Below, piece after piece: positions 24,192-32,067 of a stretch of DNA of 32,665 nt. Both the position numbers and the translations under genes were made by a program. Positions within the stretch are counted from its first letter, which is position 1. Each line of letters opens with the position of its first letter. The notes beneath the pieces are model-generated. The model did no database searches. It saw nothing but the letters and a program-made list of their open reading frames with translations, and was not told the DNA's origin. The stretch spans positions 1 to 32,665 of the forward strand of contig JAQUIV010000010.1 of NCBI GenBank assembly GCA_028681275.1, in the 5' to 3' direction. The DNA comes from Aliarcobacter sp. (GTDB lineage: Bacteria > Campylobacterota > Campylobacteria > Campylobacterales > Arcobacteraceae).

Positions 24192-25593
24192 TAAAACCAT
24201 TTTTAGACAATATGATATTAGAGGTATTGTAAATGAGGATTTAACTTTTGAAAACTCAAAACTTATTGGATATTTTTTAGGTTTAACAATAAAAGAAAAA
24301 ACTCTAACAACTCCTTATATTATTGTTGGTTACGATGTAAGAACTCACTCAAATATGCTCTTTGAAGCTTTAATTTCAGGATTAAACTCATCTGGCTGTA
24401 AAGTTCTAAATATAGGACTTGTAGCAACTGGAGTTAACTATTTTGCTTCTTTTCAAGAATTCATTATAAACAATCAAAAAATAAAACCAAATGCTTCAAT
24501 TATGATAACAGGAAGTCACAATGCAAAAAAATATAATGGTTTTAAAATCACCATAAATAATGAGCCATTTTTTGGTGATGAACTTTTGGCATTATATGAA
24601 AGAATTAAAAAAAATCAAAATATAGAAATTCCATTAAATCTGGATTTTATAAAAATTGATGCAAAAAAATTATATATAGATTTTATGGTAAATCAATTTT
24701 CACATCTAAAAAATTTCAAAACTCCTTTTATTGTAGATTGTGGAAATGGTGTTGCAAATACAGTTTTATGTGATATTTTAGATGAACTAAATCTAAATTA
24801 TATGGGTTTACATCTAACTCCAAATGGAAATTTCCCAAATCATCATCCAGATCCAACAAATGAAAAAAATCTTGAAGATATAAAAACTTTATTAAAAAAT
24901 GAGTGCAATTTAGGATTTGCTTATGATGGTGATGCTGATAGAATTGCTGTATTAACTCAAAAATATAATATCAAAGGTGATATGTTAGCCCTACTTTTTT
25001 CAAAAACTATGAAAAATCCAGTAATTATTGGAGAAGTTACCTATTCACAAAATATTTTTGATGAATTAAACAACGAAGCAAAAACTATTATGAATAAAAC
25101 TGGTTATTCAAATTTAAGATTAAAACTAAAAGAGTTAAATGCAGACCTTGCAGCTGAAGTTTCAGGACATATCTTTTTTAATGATAGATATTATGGTTTT
25201 GATGATGCTATTTATGCAACTTTTAGAGTTTTAGAGCTTTTATACAATAACATTGATTTGGATTTTGAGCTAGATAAACTTCCAAAAGTTTACACAAGTG
25301 AAAATATAGAATTAGAAATTGAAGAAAAAAATAAATTTTTAATCATAAAAAAAATGGAAGAAAAACTAAATCAACTCCAAAGAGGTTTTCCAATAATTAA
25401 AAATATTCTAAAAATTGACGGTCTTAGAATAAATTTTGAGTACGGTTGGGCATTAGTTCGAGCATCAAATACAAATGCCGTGATAATGACAAAATATGAA
25501 GCTACAACTTACGCAACAGCAATGAGTTATAAAAATGCAATTGACAATTTAATAAATGAGGTAATAAATGAAATTAATAGCACTACAAATTAA
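24184..25593 (+). CDS. manB: Phosphomannomutase / phosphoglucomutase
   Basis: A 469-residue alpha-D-phosphohexomutase (ManB/AlgC type). It moves phosphate between C6 and C1 of mannose or glucose for surface polysaccharide precursors. Motifs in order: FRQYDIRG (7-14), active-site Ser111 in MITGSHNAKKYNGFK, Mg-binding DGDADR (248-253), sugar-binding EVSGH (about 326-330), and phosphate-binding RASNTNAVIMTKYEA near the C-terminus. It overlaps ogt by eight bases and the hydrolase gene by 26, so the three are co-transcribed. The manB symbol is the usual name, but sugar preference cannot be read. Confidence 0.9.
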   Translation: MINKTIFRQYDIRGIVNEDLTFENSKLIGYFLGLTIKEKTLTTPYIIVGYDVRTHSNMLFEALISGLNSSGCKVLNIGLVATGVNYFASFQEFIINNQKIKPNASIMITGSHNAKKYNGFKITINNEPFFGDELLALYERIKKNQNIEIPLNLDFIKIDAKKLYIDFMVNQFSHLKNFKTPFIVDCGNGVANTVLCDILDELNLNYMGLHLTPNGNFPNHHPDPTNEKNLEDIKTLLKNECNLGFAYDGDADRIAVLTQKYNIKGDMLALLFSKTMKNPVIIGEVTYSQNIFDELNNEAKTIMNKTGYSNLRLKLKELNADLAAEVSGHIFFNDRYYGFDDAIYATFRVLELLYNNIDLDFELDKLPKVYTSENIELEIEEKNKFLIIKKMEEKLNQLQRGFPIIKNILKIDGLRINFEYGWALVRASNTNAVIMTKYEATTYATAMSYKNAIDNLINEVINEINSTTN

Positions 25594-26287
25594 AACAACA
25601 CCAAATTTTCAAGAGAATTTAGATGAATTAAAATCTTTAATAAACTCTTGTGAAAAAGATTCTATTATTTTAGCACCAGAACTAGCTCTTAGCGAATTTT
25701 CTTATGACAGAATGGAAGAAGCTTCTACTTTTTCAATCAAAGCCATAGAAGAGATAAAAGCATTAAGTGAAGATAAAATCATAGCTTTAACATTTATCAC
25801 AAAAAATGAAGACCAATTTTTCAACACTTTATACATCTTTCACAACTTACAAATTATTCATACTCAATCAAAAGCAAAACTATTTCCACTTGGAAATGAA
25901 CTTGAATATTTTAGCGCTGGAAATGAGCAAGATATAAAAATCATAGAAATCAATGGTTTAAAAATAGCTACTTTAATCTGTTTTGAACTAAGATTTCCTC
26001 AACTTTGGGAAAAAATAAAAGGTGCAGATATTATTTTAAATCCTGCAATGTGGGGAGTAAAAAGAAAAGATCACTACGAATCAATCTCAAAAGCCTTAGC
26101 TTTAGTAAATCAATGTTTTGTAATTGCTTGTAATAGCGCTAATGATAATATGGCAAAAAGTAGTGCAATCATAAGTCCATTTGGAAATGTGATAAAAGAT
26201 GATTTAAAAACTAAAATTGAAGCTAATTTTGATAAAGATGAGATAAAAAAAGTAAGAACTTATATAAATATTGGATTAGATAAGTAA
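25568..26287 (+). CDS. Carbon-nitrogen hydrolase (nitrilase superfamily)
   Basis: A 239-residue cytoplasmic amidase-type enzyme. The Glu-Lys-Cys triad is complete: Glu38 in APELALSEF, Lys104 in SKAKLFP, and Cys138 in LICFELRFPQLW. It is most like the short omega-amidase/YafV-type branch, which cleaves alpha-keto-amides or similar metabolites; substrate is not certain. GAGG precedes the ATG, which lies inside the end of the phosphohexomutase gene. A hairpin follows. Confidence 0.88.
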   Translation: MKLIALQIKTTPNFQENLDELKSLINSCEKDSIILAPELALSEFSYDRMEEASTFSIKAIEEIKALSEDKIIALTFITKNEDQFFNTLYIFHNLQIIHTQSKAKLFPLGNELEYFSAGNEQDIKIIEINGLKIATLICFELRFPQLWEKIKGADIILNPAMWGVKRKDHYESISKALALVNQCFVIACNSANDNMAKSSAIISPFGNVIKDDLKTKIEANFDKDEIKKVRTYINIGLDK

Positions 26288-26297
26288 TTTTTTATAA

Positions 26298-26330
26298 ATT
26301 AGAGATTCTTTCTCTAATCTACTTTTAGTG
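26298..26330 (+). terminator. Terminator of the ogt-manB-hydrolase operon
   Basis: ATTAGAGA (26298-26305) pairs with TCTCTAAT (26311-26318), followed by CTACTTTTA. It overlaps the stop codon of the convergent HTH gene. Confidence 0.5.
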
Positions 26331-26523
26331 AGTTTTTTATTTCTTCTAAACTCACTCCATTTTTTTTAGCTAATAATGCTAATCTTGTAATTCTTCTAAT
26401 GTGTGTTGGAATTACCTTATATGTTGTAAAAGTCGTAGCTTTTACCCCTATTTCTTCTGCAAATTTACCCTGAGAAGAGAAACCTATTTCCTTAATTATT
26501 TTTCTAAATTCTTTCTTTTCCAA
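26314..26523 (-). CDS. Small helix-turn-helix DNA-binding protein
   Basis: A 69-residue protein beginning at TTG (26523-26521); no ATG exists in frame upstream or inside. A short XRE-like helix-turn-helix lies at about 18-40 (GKFAEEIGVKATTFTTYKV), followed by basic residues. It resembles the protein at 15480-15698 in size and plan. It faces away from a secreted lysozyme-like gene, with 163 bases between, like a repressor next to its target; that link is inference. Confidence 0.65.
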   Translation of the reverse strand: MEKKEFRKIIKEIGFSSQGKFAEEIGVKATTFTTYKVIPTHIRRITRLALLAKKNGVSLEEIKNSLKVD

Positions 26524-26620
26524 TGTCTTTTTTCTTGTTAAATTTTTTTGGAATTATAGTTATAGATAGCTAAAAAATATATTAAATTTTCCCTGAAAAA
26601 CAAGCAAATTCTAGTAATAT

Positions 26621-26649
26621 TTGACAAATAATATATTTTCAAGTATAAT
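26621..26649 (+). promoter_or_regulatory. Near-consensus sigma70 promoter
   Basis: TTGACA (26621-26626), a 17-base spacer and TATAAT (26644-26649): both boxes match consensus exactly. This is notable in a phylum whose promoters usually lack a -35 box. It should drive the lysozyme-like gene starting at 26687. Confidence 0.85.
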
Positions 26650-26686
26650 GCCAACCTTAATTTAAGAAAAAACAAAGGAGAAGACT

Positions 26687-27184
26687 ATGAAGTTAAGAAT
26701 TATTTTATTAACTCTAATATTGATATCTAATGTTTTTGCATCAGATTTTGACATAAAAAACCTAACACCACAAGAGCTTAATACTCTAAAAGAAATAAAA
26801 GAACACGGTAAAAAAAACGGTTTAAGTTACTCTTTAATGGCTATTGCAATTAAAGAATCTGGACTGGGTAAATACCTAGTAAATGTAGATACAAAAGATT
26901 ATGGCATATATCAAGCCAATATAAAAACTGTTATTAGCAGAGAGAACGCACAAGATACTTCATGGAACAGAAATGTTCTTGCAATGAAACTTATTACTGA
27001 TTTTCAATTTGCAACAAAAAATGCAATTGATGAACTTACATATTGGCAAAAAGTTCATAATAATGATTGGACTAAAGTATGGAGCAGTTACAACGGTGGT
27101 TGGAGATACAACAGCGATGCTGCAAGACAATATTCAAAAGATATAGCTTCAATTATTCGAGAACTTAGAAAAGTTGACGTTTAA
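26687..27184 (+). CDS. Secreted lytic transglycosylase-like protein
   Basis: A 165-residue exported protein with signal peptide MKLRIILLTLILISNVFA. The mature domain has the lysozyme-like SLT pattern: catalytic Glu57 in MAIAIKESGLGKY, DYGIYQANIKT (about 71-81) in place of the usual GLMQI segment, and SSYNGGWRYN (about 133-142). Such enzymes cut peptidoglycan; small ones often serve secretion systems, conjugation or phages. AAAGGAG lies before the ATG and a perfect promoter lies upstream. Neighbours give no secretion or phage genes, so its use is unclear. Confidence 0.82.
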   Translation: MKLRIILLTLILISNVFASDFDIKNLTPQELNTLKEIKEHGKKNGLSYSLMAIAIKESGLGKYLVNVDTKDYGIYQANIKTVISRENAQDTSWNRNVLAMKLITDFQFATKNAIDELTYWQKVHNNDWTKVWSSYNGGWRYNSDAARQYSKDIASIIRELRKVDV

Positions 27185-27190
27185 TTTTTT

Positions 27191-27217
27191 TAACTAGGTT
27201 TATTCCTAGTTATAATA
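27191..27217 (+). terminator. Hairpin after the lysozyme-like gene
   Basis: TAACTAGG (27191-27198) pairs with CCTAGTTA (27205-27212) around a six-base loop, followed by TAATATTT. It lies six bases after the stop. Confidence 0.55.
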
Positions 27218-27290
27218 TTTATCTTAATTCCCTTTCATCTTCCCTATTTTTAAAATACCTATAAATACACTTTCAACTATTAAAACTTTT

Positions 27291-27305
27291 TGATAATCAT
27301 TCTTA
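27291..27305. promoter_or_regulatory. Fur-box-like site, distal, peptide-flavodoxin operon
   Basis: TGATAATCATTCTTA has one perfect Fur half-site (TGATAAT) and a second matching in five of seven bases. A near-perfect 23-base AT palindrome (27302-27324) follows it. Confidence 0.5.
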
Positions 27306-27343
27306 ATATTAATTAATATTTAAGAATTCACTAGCTATTATTT

Positions 27344-27358
27344 CAATAATGATTATCA
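27344..27358. promoter_or_regulatory. Fur-box-like site, proximal, peptide-flavodoxin operon
   Basis: CAATAATGATTATCA is a 7-1-7 site with a perfect right half (ATTATCA) and a left half matching in five of seven. It ends 17 bases before the peptide ATG. Together with the distal site it suggests repression by iron-loaded Fur. Confidence 0.6.
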
Positions 27359-27374
27359 ATATAAAGGATTTAAA

Positions 27375-27440
27375 ATGATTAATTGTAAAGAATTAAAAAA
27401 TAAAAATGACTTAGTAAAACCAACTGGTTGTACTTGTTAA
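27375..27440 (+). CDS. 21-residue cysteine-containing peptide
   Basis: A very short ORF with AAAGGATTTAAAATG at its start, almost the same ribosome-site sequence as the DUF2325 gene and feoA. The product runs MINCKELKNKND... and ends PTGCTC; cysteines are at 4, 19 and 21 of 21. It lies just after two Fur-like boxes and 16 bases before the DUF2325 gene, so it is the first gene of the operon. It could be a metal-binding peptide, a modified-peptide precursor or a leader peptide sensing cysteine supply (Cys codons at its end). No known family is recognised. Confidence 0.6.
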   Translation: MINCKELKNKNDLVKPTGCTC

Positions 27441-27456
27441 AATAAAAGGGTTTAAA

Positions 27457-27792
27457 ATGAGCGTATTAATAATTGGTGGAGATCAGATTTCTCAAATTTC
27501 ATCTATGTTAGAAAGTTTAGGTGCTAAAACAATAAATCATTGGGATGCAAGAAAAAAATCTTCAGCTCCAAAGAAAAAAGTTCCACAAGATACAGATTGT
27601 ATTGTTATGATAACCTCATTTTTAAATCATAATACAATGCTTAAATATAAAAATGAAGCAAAAAAGAAAAATATTCCATTTATTTGTTCAAAAAGATCAA
27701 TATCTTGTGTATATGATGAATATGTAAAAATTATGGGAATAAAAGATTGTAATAACTGTTATGCAAATTGTGAGGGGAGTTCAAAATGTTAA
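27457..27792 (+). CDS. DUF2325 protein with cysteine-rich C-terminal tail
   Basis: A 111-residue protein with a DUF2325-type domain: first strand and loop SVLIIGGDQISQISSML (2-18), DCIVMITSFLNH (47-58), and NIPFICSKRSISCVYD (72-87). Function of the family is not established. The C-terminal tail adds Cys98-x2-Cys101-x3-Cys105-x5-Cys111; with Cys48, Cys77 and Cys84 that makes seven cysteines, enough for an Fe-S cluster or other metal. The next gene overlaps by seven bases. Position behind Fur boxes and before flavodoxin suggests a function in iron starvation. Confidence 0.78.
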   Translation: MSVLIIGGDQISQISSMLESLGAKTINHWDARKKSSAPKKKVPQDTDCIVMITSFLNHNTMLKYKNEAKKKNIPFICSKRSISCVYDEYVKIMGIKDCNNCYANCEGSSKC

Positions 27793-28544
27793 ATAATAAC
27801 TTAATAGGATTTTATGAAAATCAAGAATATTTACCAAAAGATTTTGATGAATTTAATTCTGTGATTAAACTAAGACAACTATTTCTAAATTTGAGTAATA
27901 ATATTTTTGGATGTTCATGTCAATTTACAAAATATGAACAAAATAGATTAGCAAAACATCCACTAAAAGATGCTTTTACTTATAAAATAGATAGATTGAT
28001 GCCTTTTAGTTTCATAAAAGTATGGAAGAAACAAAATAAAAATAATTTTAAATTATGTATAAATTCAACGAAAATAATCAATAATTATTTAAATAGTGAT
28101 TCAAATAAATCTGTTCTAATTTCAAATAAAAATTTACTTCCTGTTGCAAAACTAATTTCACATTGTTTTATAAATAACAAAATGCAACTACTTATTGATA
28201 AACATTTGTTATTCCACGAATTTGTTCTAAAAAAAATAAAAAAACTTCATAGTGACAAAACAGTTATTGATTTAGGTGATTCGATATGTATAAAATCTGA
28301 AAATTTTGTAGGACTTAAAATTTATACTTCATGGAAAGATATTGAGGTTAAAAAACCAAATATCAAAGATGAACTAGAAGATGCAATTAAATCTATTAAA
28401 AAAGGTGAATATTATCAAATATATTTAGCATATCCCAAAAATAATGAATTTACAAAACAAATTCCTGTTTTTGTAGATGAGTTAAAAAATAAAGAGTATC
28501 AAATTAAAGCAATTCCTTACTCTTTAAGATCAACAATAAAATAA
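27786..28544 (+). CDS. Hypothetical protein in iron-starvation operon
   Basis: A 252-residue cytoplasmic protein of no recognised family; no signal peptide or membrane helix. Residues 41-49 carry FGCSCQFTK (Cys43, Cys45). A central region (about 88-150) is alpha/beta-like, and the C-terminal 65 residues (DELEDAIKSIKKGEYYQIYL, then VFVDELKNKEYQIKAIPYSL) form a separate charged segment. It starts within the end of the DUF2325 gene, with GAGGGGAG upstream, so translation is coupled and a joint role is likely. Flavodoxin follows 20 bases later. Confidence 0.75.
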   Translation: MLNNNLIGFYENQEYLPKDFDEFNSVIKLRQLFLNLSNNIFGCSCQFTKYEQNRLAKHPLKDAFTYKIDRLMPFSFIKVWKKQNKNNFKLCINSTKIINNYLNSDSNKSVLISNKNLLPVAKLISHCFINNKMQLLIDKHLLFHEFVLKKIKKLHSDKTVIDLGDSICIKSENFVGLKIYTSWKDIEVKKPNIKDELEDAIKSIKKGEYYQIYLAYPKNNEFTKQIPVFVDELKNKEYQIKAIPYSLRSTIK

Positions 28545-28564
28545 TAATTAGGAGAAGATTCAAA

Positions 28565-29062
28565 ATGGCAACGGCAATATTTTTTGCAAGTAGTACAGGA
28601 AATTCAGAAGAAATAGCAAATAAAATTTCAGCAGAATTAAATAATATAGAAATATTTGATTTAGCAGGTACAAAAATAGAAAAAATAAATGAATTTGATA
28701 AATTAATTCTTGGTGGTTCAACTTGGGGTGATGGAGAGTTAAATGATGATTGGGAAGATGTTTGGGGGAATTTTTGTAACTTAGATTTATCAAATAAAAC
28801 TATTGCATTATTTGGATTAGGGGATCAAGAGAGTTATAGTGATGAATTTTGTAGTGCAATGGGAATAATTTATGAACAAATAGTTAAAAGTGGAGCAAAA
28901 ATAGTTGGTTTTACTTCAACTGAAGGTTATTACCATGATGGTTCAAAAGCTCAGATAAATGATAAATTTGTTGGATTAGTAATTGATGAAGATAATCAAA
29001 GTGATTTAACAGATGAAAGAATCAAAATTTGGGTAAATGAAATAAAAGAATCTATTTTATAA
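28565..29062 (+). CDS. fldA: Flavodoxin
   Basis: A 165-residue FMN protein that carries electrons in place of ferredoxin when iron is short. FMN contacts are visible: the phosphate loop SSTGNSEE (9-16), the 50s loop GGSTWGDGEL with Trp54, and the 90s loop GLGDQESYSDEF with Tyr91. It belongs to the long-chain type. A GGAG site precedes the ATG. In Helicobacter and Campylobacter flavodoxin serves pyruvate:acceptor oxidoreductase and is essential; here its position in a Fur-controlled operon suggests iron-dependent expression. Confidence 0.95.
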   Translation: MATAIFFASSTGNSEEIANKISAELNNIEIFDLAGTKIEKINEFDKLILGGSTWGDGELNDDWEDVWGNFCNLDLSNKTIALFGLGDQESYSDEFCSAMGIIYEQIVKSGAKIVGFTSTEGYYHDGSKAQINDKFVGLVIDEDNQSDLTDERIKIWVNEIKESIL

Positions 29063-29070
29063 GTATAATA

Positions 29071-29099
29071 AGTAAATTAAGATTTTATCTTAATTTACT
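29071..29099. terminator. Shared hairpin between fldA and fur
   Basis: A 13-base perfect stem (29071-29083 with 29087-29099, TTT loop) lies between the two convergent genes and contains the fur stop codon. It probably ends both transcripts. Confidence 0.6.
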
Positions 29100-29544
29100 C
29101 CTGACAAGTCTCACAAGTTCCATATAATTGCATTGAATGACTAACAATTTTAAATTTATTTTTTTTGGCAATTTTATCTTGTCTTTTTTCTATTTCATCA
29201 TCCATAAACTCTATAATTTTCCCACAATTTGTGCAAATTAAATGGTCATGGTGCGATTTAGAATTACTTTCATATTTTTTTCCATCTGTACCAAAAGTAA
29301 TAGAAGTTATTAAATCTACTTCTTCTAAAAAGCTAAGTGCTCTATAAACTGTTGCAATTCCTATATTTGAATTAGCATACTTTTTTTTAATCTCATTATA
29401 TACTTCTTCTGCAGTTAAATGTTCTTTTGCGTGTAATAAAATACTAAGAACTATTTCTCTTTGTTCTGTGTATTTTAATCCCTTTTGTTTAACGATTTTT
29501 TTTAATTCATCAATTATTTCTTCATTACTATTTTCACTTAACAT
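29095..29544 (-). CDS. fur: Ferric uptake regulator Fur
   Basis: A 149-residue repressor. The N-terminal winged helix (about 10-85) includes YTEQREIVL and IGIATVYRALSFLEEVDLI. The metal sites are present: HHDHLICTNCGKIIEF (His98 to about 113) with Cys104 and Cys107, and a C-terminal Cys144-E-T-Cys147 pair completing a structural zinc site. With iron bound it blocks iron-uptake promoters. It is divergent from feoAB across 125 bases and convergent with fldA. AAGGGTG precedes the ATG. The nearby Fur-like boxes fit it as their regulator. PerR is the main alternative, but the feoAB context favours Fur. Confidence 0.92.
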   Translation of the reverse strand: MLSENSNEEIIDELKKIVKQKGLKYTEQREIVLSILLHAKEHLTAEEVYNEIKKKYANSNIGIATVYRALSFLEEVDLITSITFGTDGKKYESNSKSHHDHLICTNCGKIIEFMDDEIEKRQDKIAKKNKFKIVSHSMQLYGTCETCQE

Positions 29545-29636
29545 TTAAATACACCCTTAAAAATTTTATAGCAAACTAGTATATCTAAAGTTAACAAAAA
29601 ATTACAAATTAAGTATAAGCAAGAATAATTATATTA

Positions 29637-29651
29637 TAATAATCATTATTA
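29637..29651. promoter_or_regulatory. Fur box of feoAB
   Basis: TAATAATCATTATTA is a perfect 7-1-7 palindrome close to the Fur core. It overlaps a TATAAT (29635-29640), the likely feoA -10 box, and lies 18 bases before the start codon. Confidence 0.7.
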
Positions 29652-29669
29652 ATCTTACGAGGATTTAAA

Positions 29670-29897
29670 ATGACTTTAGATCAATTAAAAATCAATGAAA
29701 GTGCTATTATTACGGCTATAAACTGTGATGAAATTTTAAAGGATAGATTGTATTCTTTTGGAATTAGTAAAGGTGTGAAAGTAGAAATAGTAGAATTAAC
29801 ATTAACAAAAAGTACAATAGAAATAAAAATAAATCAATCTAAAATGGCTCTAAGATTAGCTGAAGCTTCTAAGATAGAAGTTGCTTATGAAAAATAA
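29670..29897 (+). CDS. feoA: Ferrous iron transport protein A
   Basis: A 75-residue cytoplasmic SH3-like protein. The pattern MTLDQLKINESAIIT, RLYSFGISKGVKVEIV (about 27-42) and MALRLAEASKIEV fits FeoA. It assists FeoB in Fe(II) uptake. GAGGATTTAAA precedes the ATG and a Fur box lies upstream. feoB begins inside its end. Confidence 0.92.
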   Translation: MTLDQLKINESAIITAINCDEILKDRLYSFGISKGVKVEIVELTLTKSTIEIKINQSKMALRLAEASKIEVAYEK

Positions 29898-31995
29898 TAT
29901 AATTAGAATTGCTCTTGTAGGACAACCAAATGTTGGTAAGTCAATGCTTATCAATTCTATCTCAAATGCAAGACTAAAAGTAGGAAATTTTTCAGGTGTA
30001 ACTGTTACTAAAGAACAAGTTTTTTTAGATTATAAAAACTTCCATATTCAAATAACAGATTTACCTGGTGCATATTCATTAAATGATTATACTATTGAAG
30101 AAAAAGTTACAAAAGATTTTTTAGATAGCAATGAATATGATATTATTTTAAACGTTCTTGATTCAACAAATCTTCAAAGAAATCTTCTTTTAACTGCACA
30201 ACTTTTAACTTTAGACAAAAAAATGATAATTGCTTTAAATATGATTGATGAAGCTCAAAAAGAATCAATTATAATCGATGAAGTTCAATTAAGTAAAATT
30301 CTTGGTAAACCTTGTATAAAAACAAGTGCTGCAAAAAAAATTGGTGTTACAAAATTATTAGATGAAATTATTTTTAAATTCCAAAGTGAAAAAGTTCCAA
30401 ATAAAAGATATTTTTCAAATGTGATAGAAGAAGAGATAGAAAACATCTCAAATGTATTAAAAGAAAATAACTATGAAACAGACTTAACATATAGACATAT
30501 CGCATTAAATTTGTTAAAAGAAGATAAAACTATTTATAAGATATTCCATGATGAACCTATTTGGATAAAAATTCAACCTGTTTTAAATGAAGCGTTTGAA
30601 CACTTATTTATTCATTTTGGAACAAAAAATATTAAAGATATTTTTAATGAAGAACGCTTTGCATTTGCAAAAGGTGCTGTTACAGAAACTGTAAAAGAAA
30701 AGAAATCTACTAAAAAAACATTAACAGAAAAATTTGATTCTGTTTTAATTCATAAATTTTTTGGTTTGCCAATCTTTTTATTTCTAATGTGGGGATTATT
30801 TCAATTAACTTTTGAAATTGGTAATATTCCAATGGATATGATTGATTCATTTTTTGCAACTATTATTGATAAAACAAAAGAGATTATGGGAAATAATCAA
30901 CTTTCATCAATTATTGCTGATGGAGCAATTGCAGGAGTTGGTTCTGTGGTTTTATTTGTTCCAAATATTGTTATACTTTTTTTTGGTATAGCATTATTAG
31001 AAACAACTGGCTATATGAGTAGAGTTGCATTTTTATTGGATGGATTTTTCCATAAATTTGGACTTCATGGAAAATCATTTATACCTTTAGTTACAGGTTT
31101 TGGTTGCTCTGTTCCAGCGTATATGGCAGCAAGAACACTAAAAAATGAAAGAGATAGATTATTAACTTTATTTATTATCGGATTTATGTCTTGTGGTGCT
31201 AGATTACCTATATATGTGCTTTTTATAGGAGCTTTTTTTTCAGGACATAATGCTGGAAACATTTTATTTATCATATATATTAGTGGTGCAATTTTTGGTC
31301 TATTTGCAGCAAAATTTTTAAAAATGGTAGTTTTTAAAAGTGATGATGAACCATTTGTTATGGAGATGCCAAAATATAGACTACCTTCATTTAGATTAAT
31401 ATGGCATACAGTGTCAAATCAAGCAATAATGTATCTAAAAAAAGCTGGTACTTATATTTTAGCAGCTTCATTATTAATTTGGTTTGCAAGTAATTATCCA
31501 AAACATTTAGAGATTGAAGAGTCTTACAATAAAAAAATTGAACTGGTAGAAAATGATGAAGAAAAAATCATACTTCAAAATGAATTAGCACAATATAATC
31601 TTGAACACTCTTATTTAGGTTATGTTGGTAAATATTCTGAACCATTTTTTCAACCATTAGGATTTGATTGGAAAATGACTATTGCCTTAGAAACAGGATT
31701 AGCAGCAAAAGAGATAGTAGTTTCAACACTATCAATATTATATGGCTTAGGAGCTGATAATAATGAGAGTTCAAATAGCTTGATTGAAAAAATAAAAATA
31801 AATATTCCATTTGCATCTGCAATATCATTTATAGTTTTTGTAATGATTTATTTGCCTTGTTTAGCTGCATCTATGGTTTTTGTAAGAGAAGCTGGAAATT
31901 GGAAATATTTAGGATATTTATTCATTTTTACAACAACAAGTGCATGGATTTTGTCTTTTTTTGTTTATAATATAACTAAATTGTTAGTTGTATAA
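29887..31995 (+). CDS. feoB: Ferrous iron transporter B
   Basis: I choose the ATG at 29887 (702 residues), rather than the TTG two codons earlier. An N-terminal GTPase domain has G1 GQPNVGKS (12-19), G2 region GNFSGVTV (33-40), G3 DLPG (58-61) and G4 NMID (118-121), followed by a helical GDI-like region. The membrane part (about 290-700) contains two gate regions, including SRVAFLLDGFFHKFGLHGKS, TGFGCSVPA and ETGLAAKEIVVSTL. It imports Fe(II) across the inner membrane. It overlaps feoA by 11 bases; no FeoC is seen. Control by the upstream Fur box is expected. Confidence 0.96.
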   Translation: MKNNIIRIALVGQPNVGKSMLINSISNARLKVGNFSGVTVTKEQVFLDYKNFHIQITDLPGAYSLNDYTIEEKVTKDFLDSNEYDIILNVLDSTNLQRNLLLTAQLLTLDKKMIIALNMIDEAQKESIIIDEVQLSKILGKPCIKTSAAKKIGVTKLLDEIIFKFQSEKVPNKRYFSNVIEEEIENISNVLKENNYETDLTYRHIALNLLKEDKTIYKIFHDEPIWIKIQPVLNEAFEHLFIHFGTKNIKDIFNEERFAFAKGAVTETVKEKKSTKKTLTEKFDSVLIHKFFGLPIFLFLMWGLFQLTFEIGNIPMDMIDSFFATIIDKTKEIMGNNQLSSIIADGAIAGVGSVVLFVPNIVILFFGIALLETTGYMSRVAFLLDGFFHKFGLHGKSFIPLVTGFGCSVPAYMAARTLKNERDRLLTLFIIGFMSCGARLPIYVLFIGAFFSGHNAGNILFIIYISGAIFGLFAAKFLKMVVFKSDDEPFVMEMPKYRLPSFRLIWHTVSNQAIMYLKKAGTYILAASLLIWFASNYPKHLEIEESYNKKIELVENDEEKIILQNELAQYNLEHSYLGYVGKYSEPFFQPLGFDWKMTIALETGLAAKEIVVSTLSILYGLGADNNESSNSLIEKIKINIPFASAISFIVFVMIYLPCLAASMVFVREAGNWKYLGYLFIFTTTSAWILSFFVYNITKLLVV

Positions 31996-32043
31996 TTAAA
32001 TATAAAAGTATTTCAATAGAAATAAAAAAGAGGAATAATTCTT

Positions 32044-32067
32044 AGGAAGTTTTTCTCTTCCTTTTTA
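32044..32067 (+). terminator. feoAB terminator
   Basis: GGAAG (32045-32049) pairs with CTTCC (32057-32061), followed by TTTTTATT. It is 50 bases after the feoB stop. Confidence 0.6.

Noticed and set aside
27375-27792. Methanobactin-type biosynthesis locus
   Set aside because: The short Cys-ending peptide suggested it, but no MbnB (DUF692) or MbnC-like protein is present.
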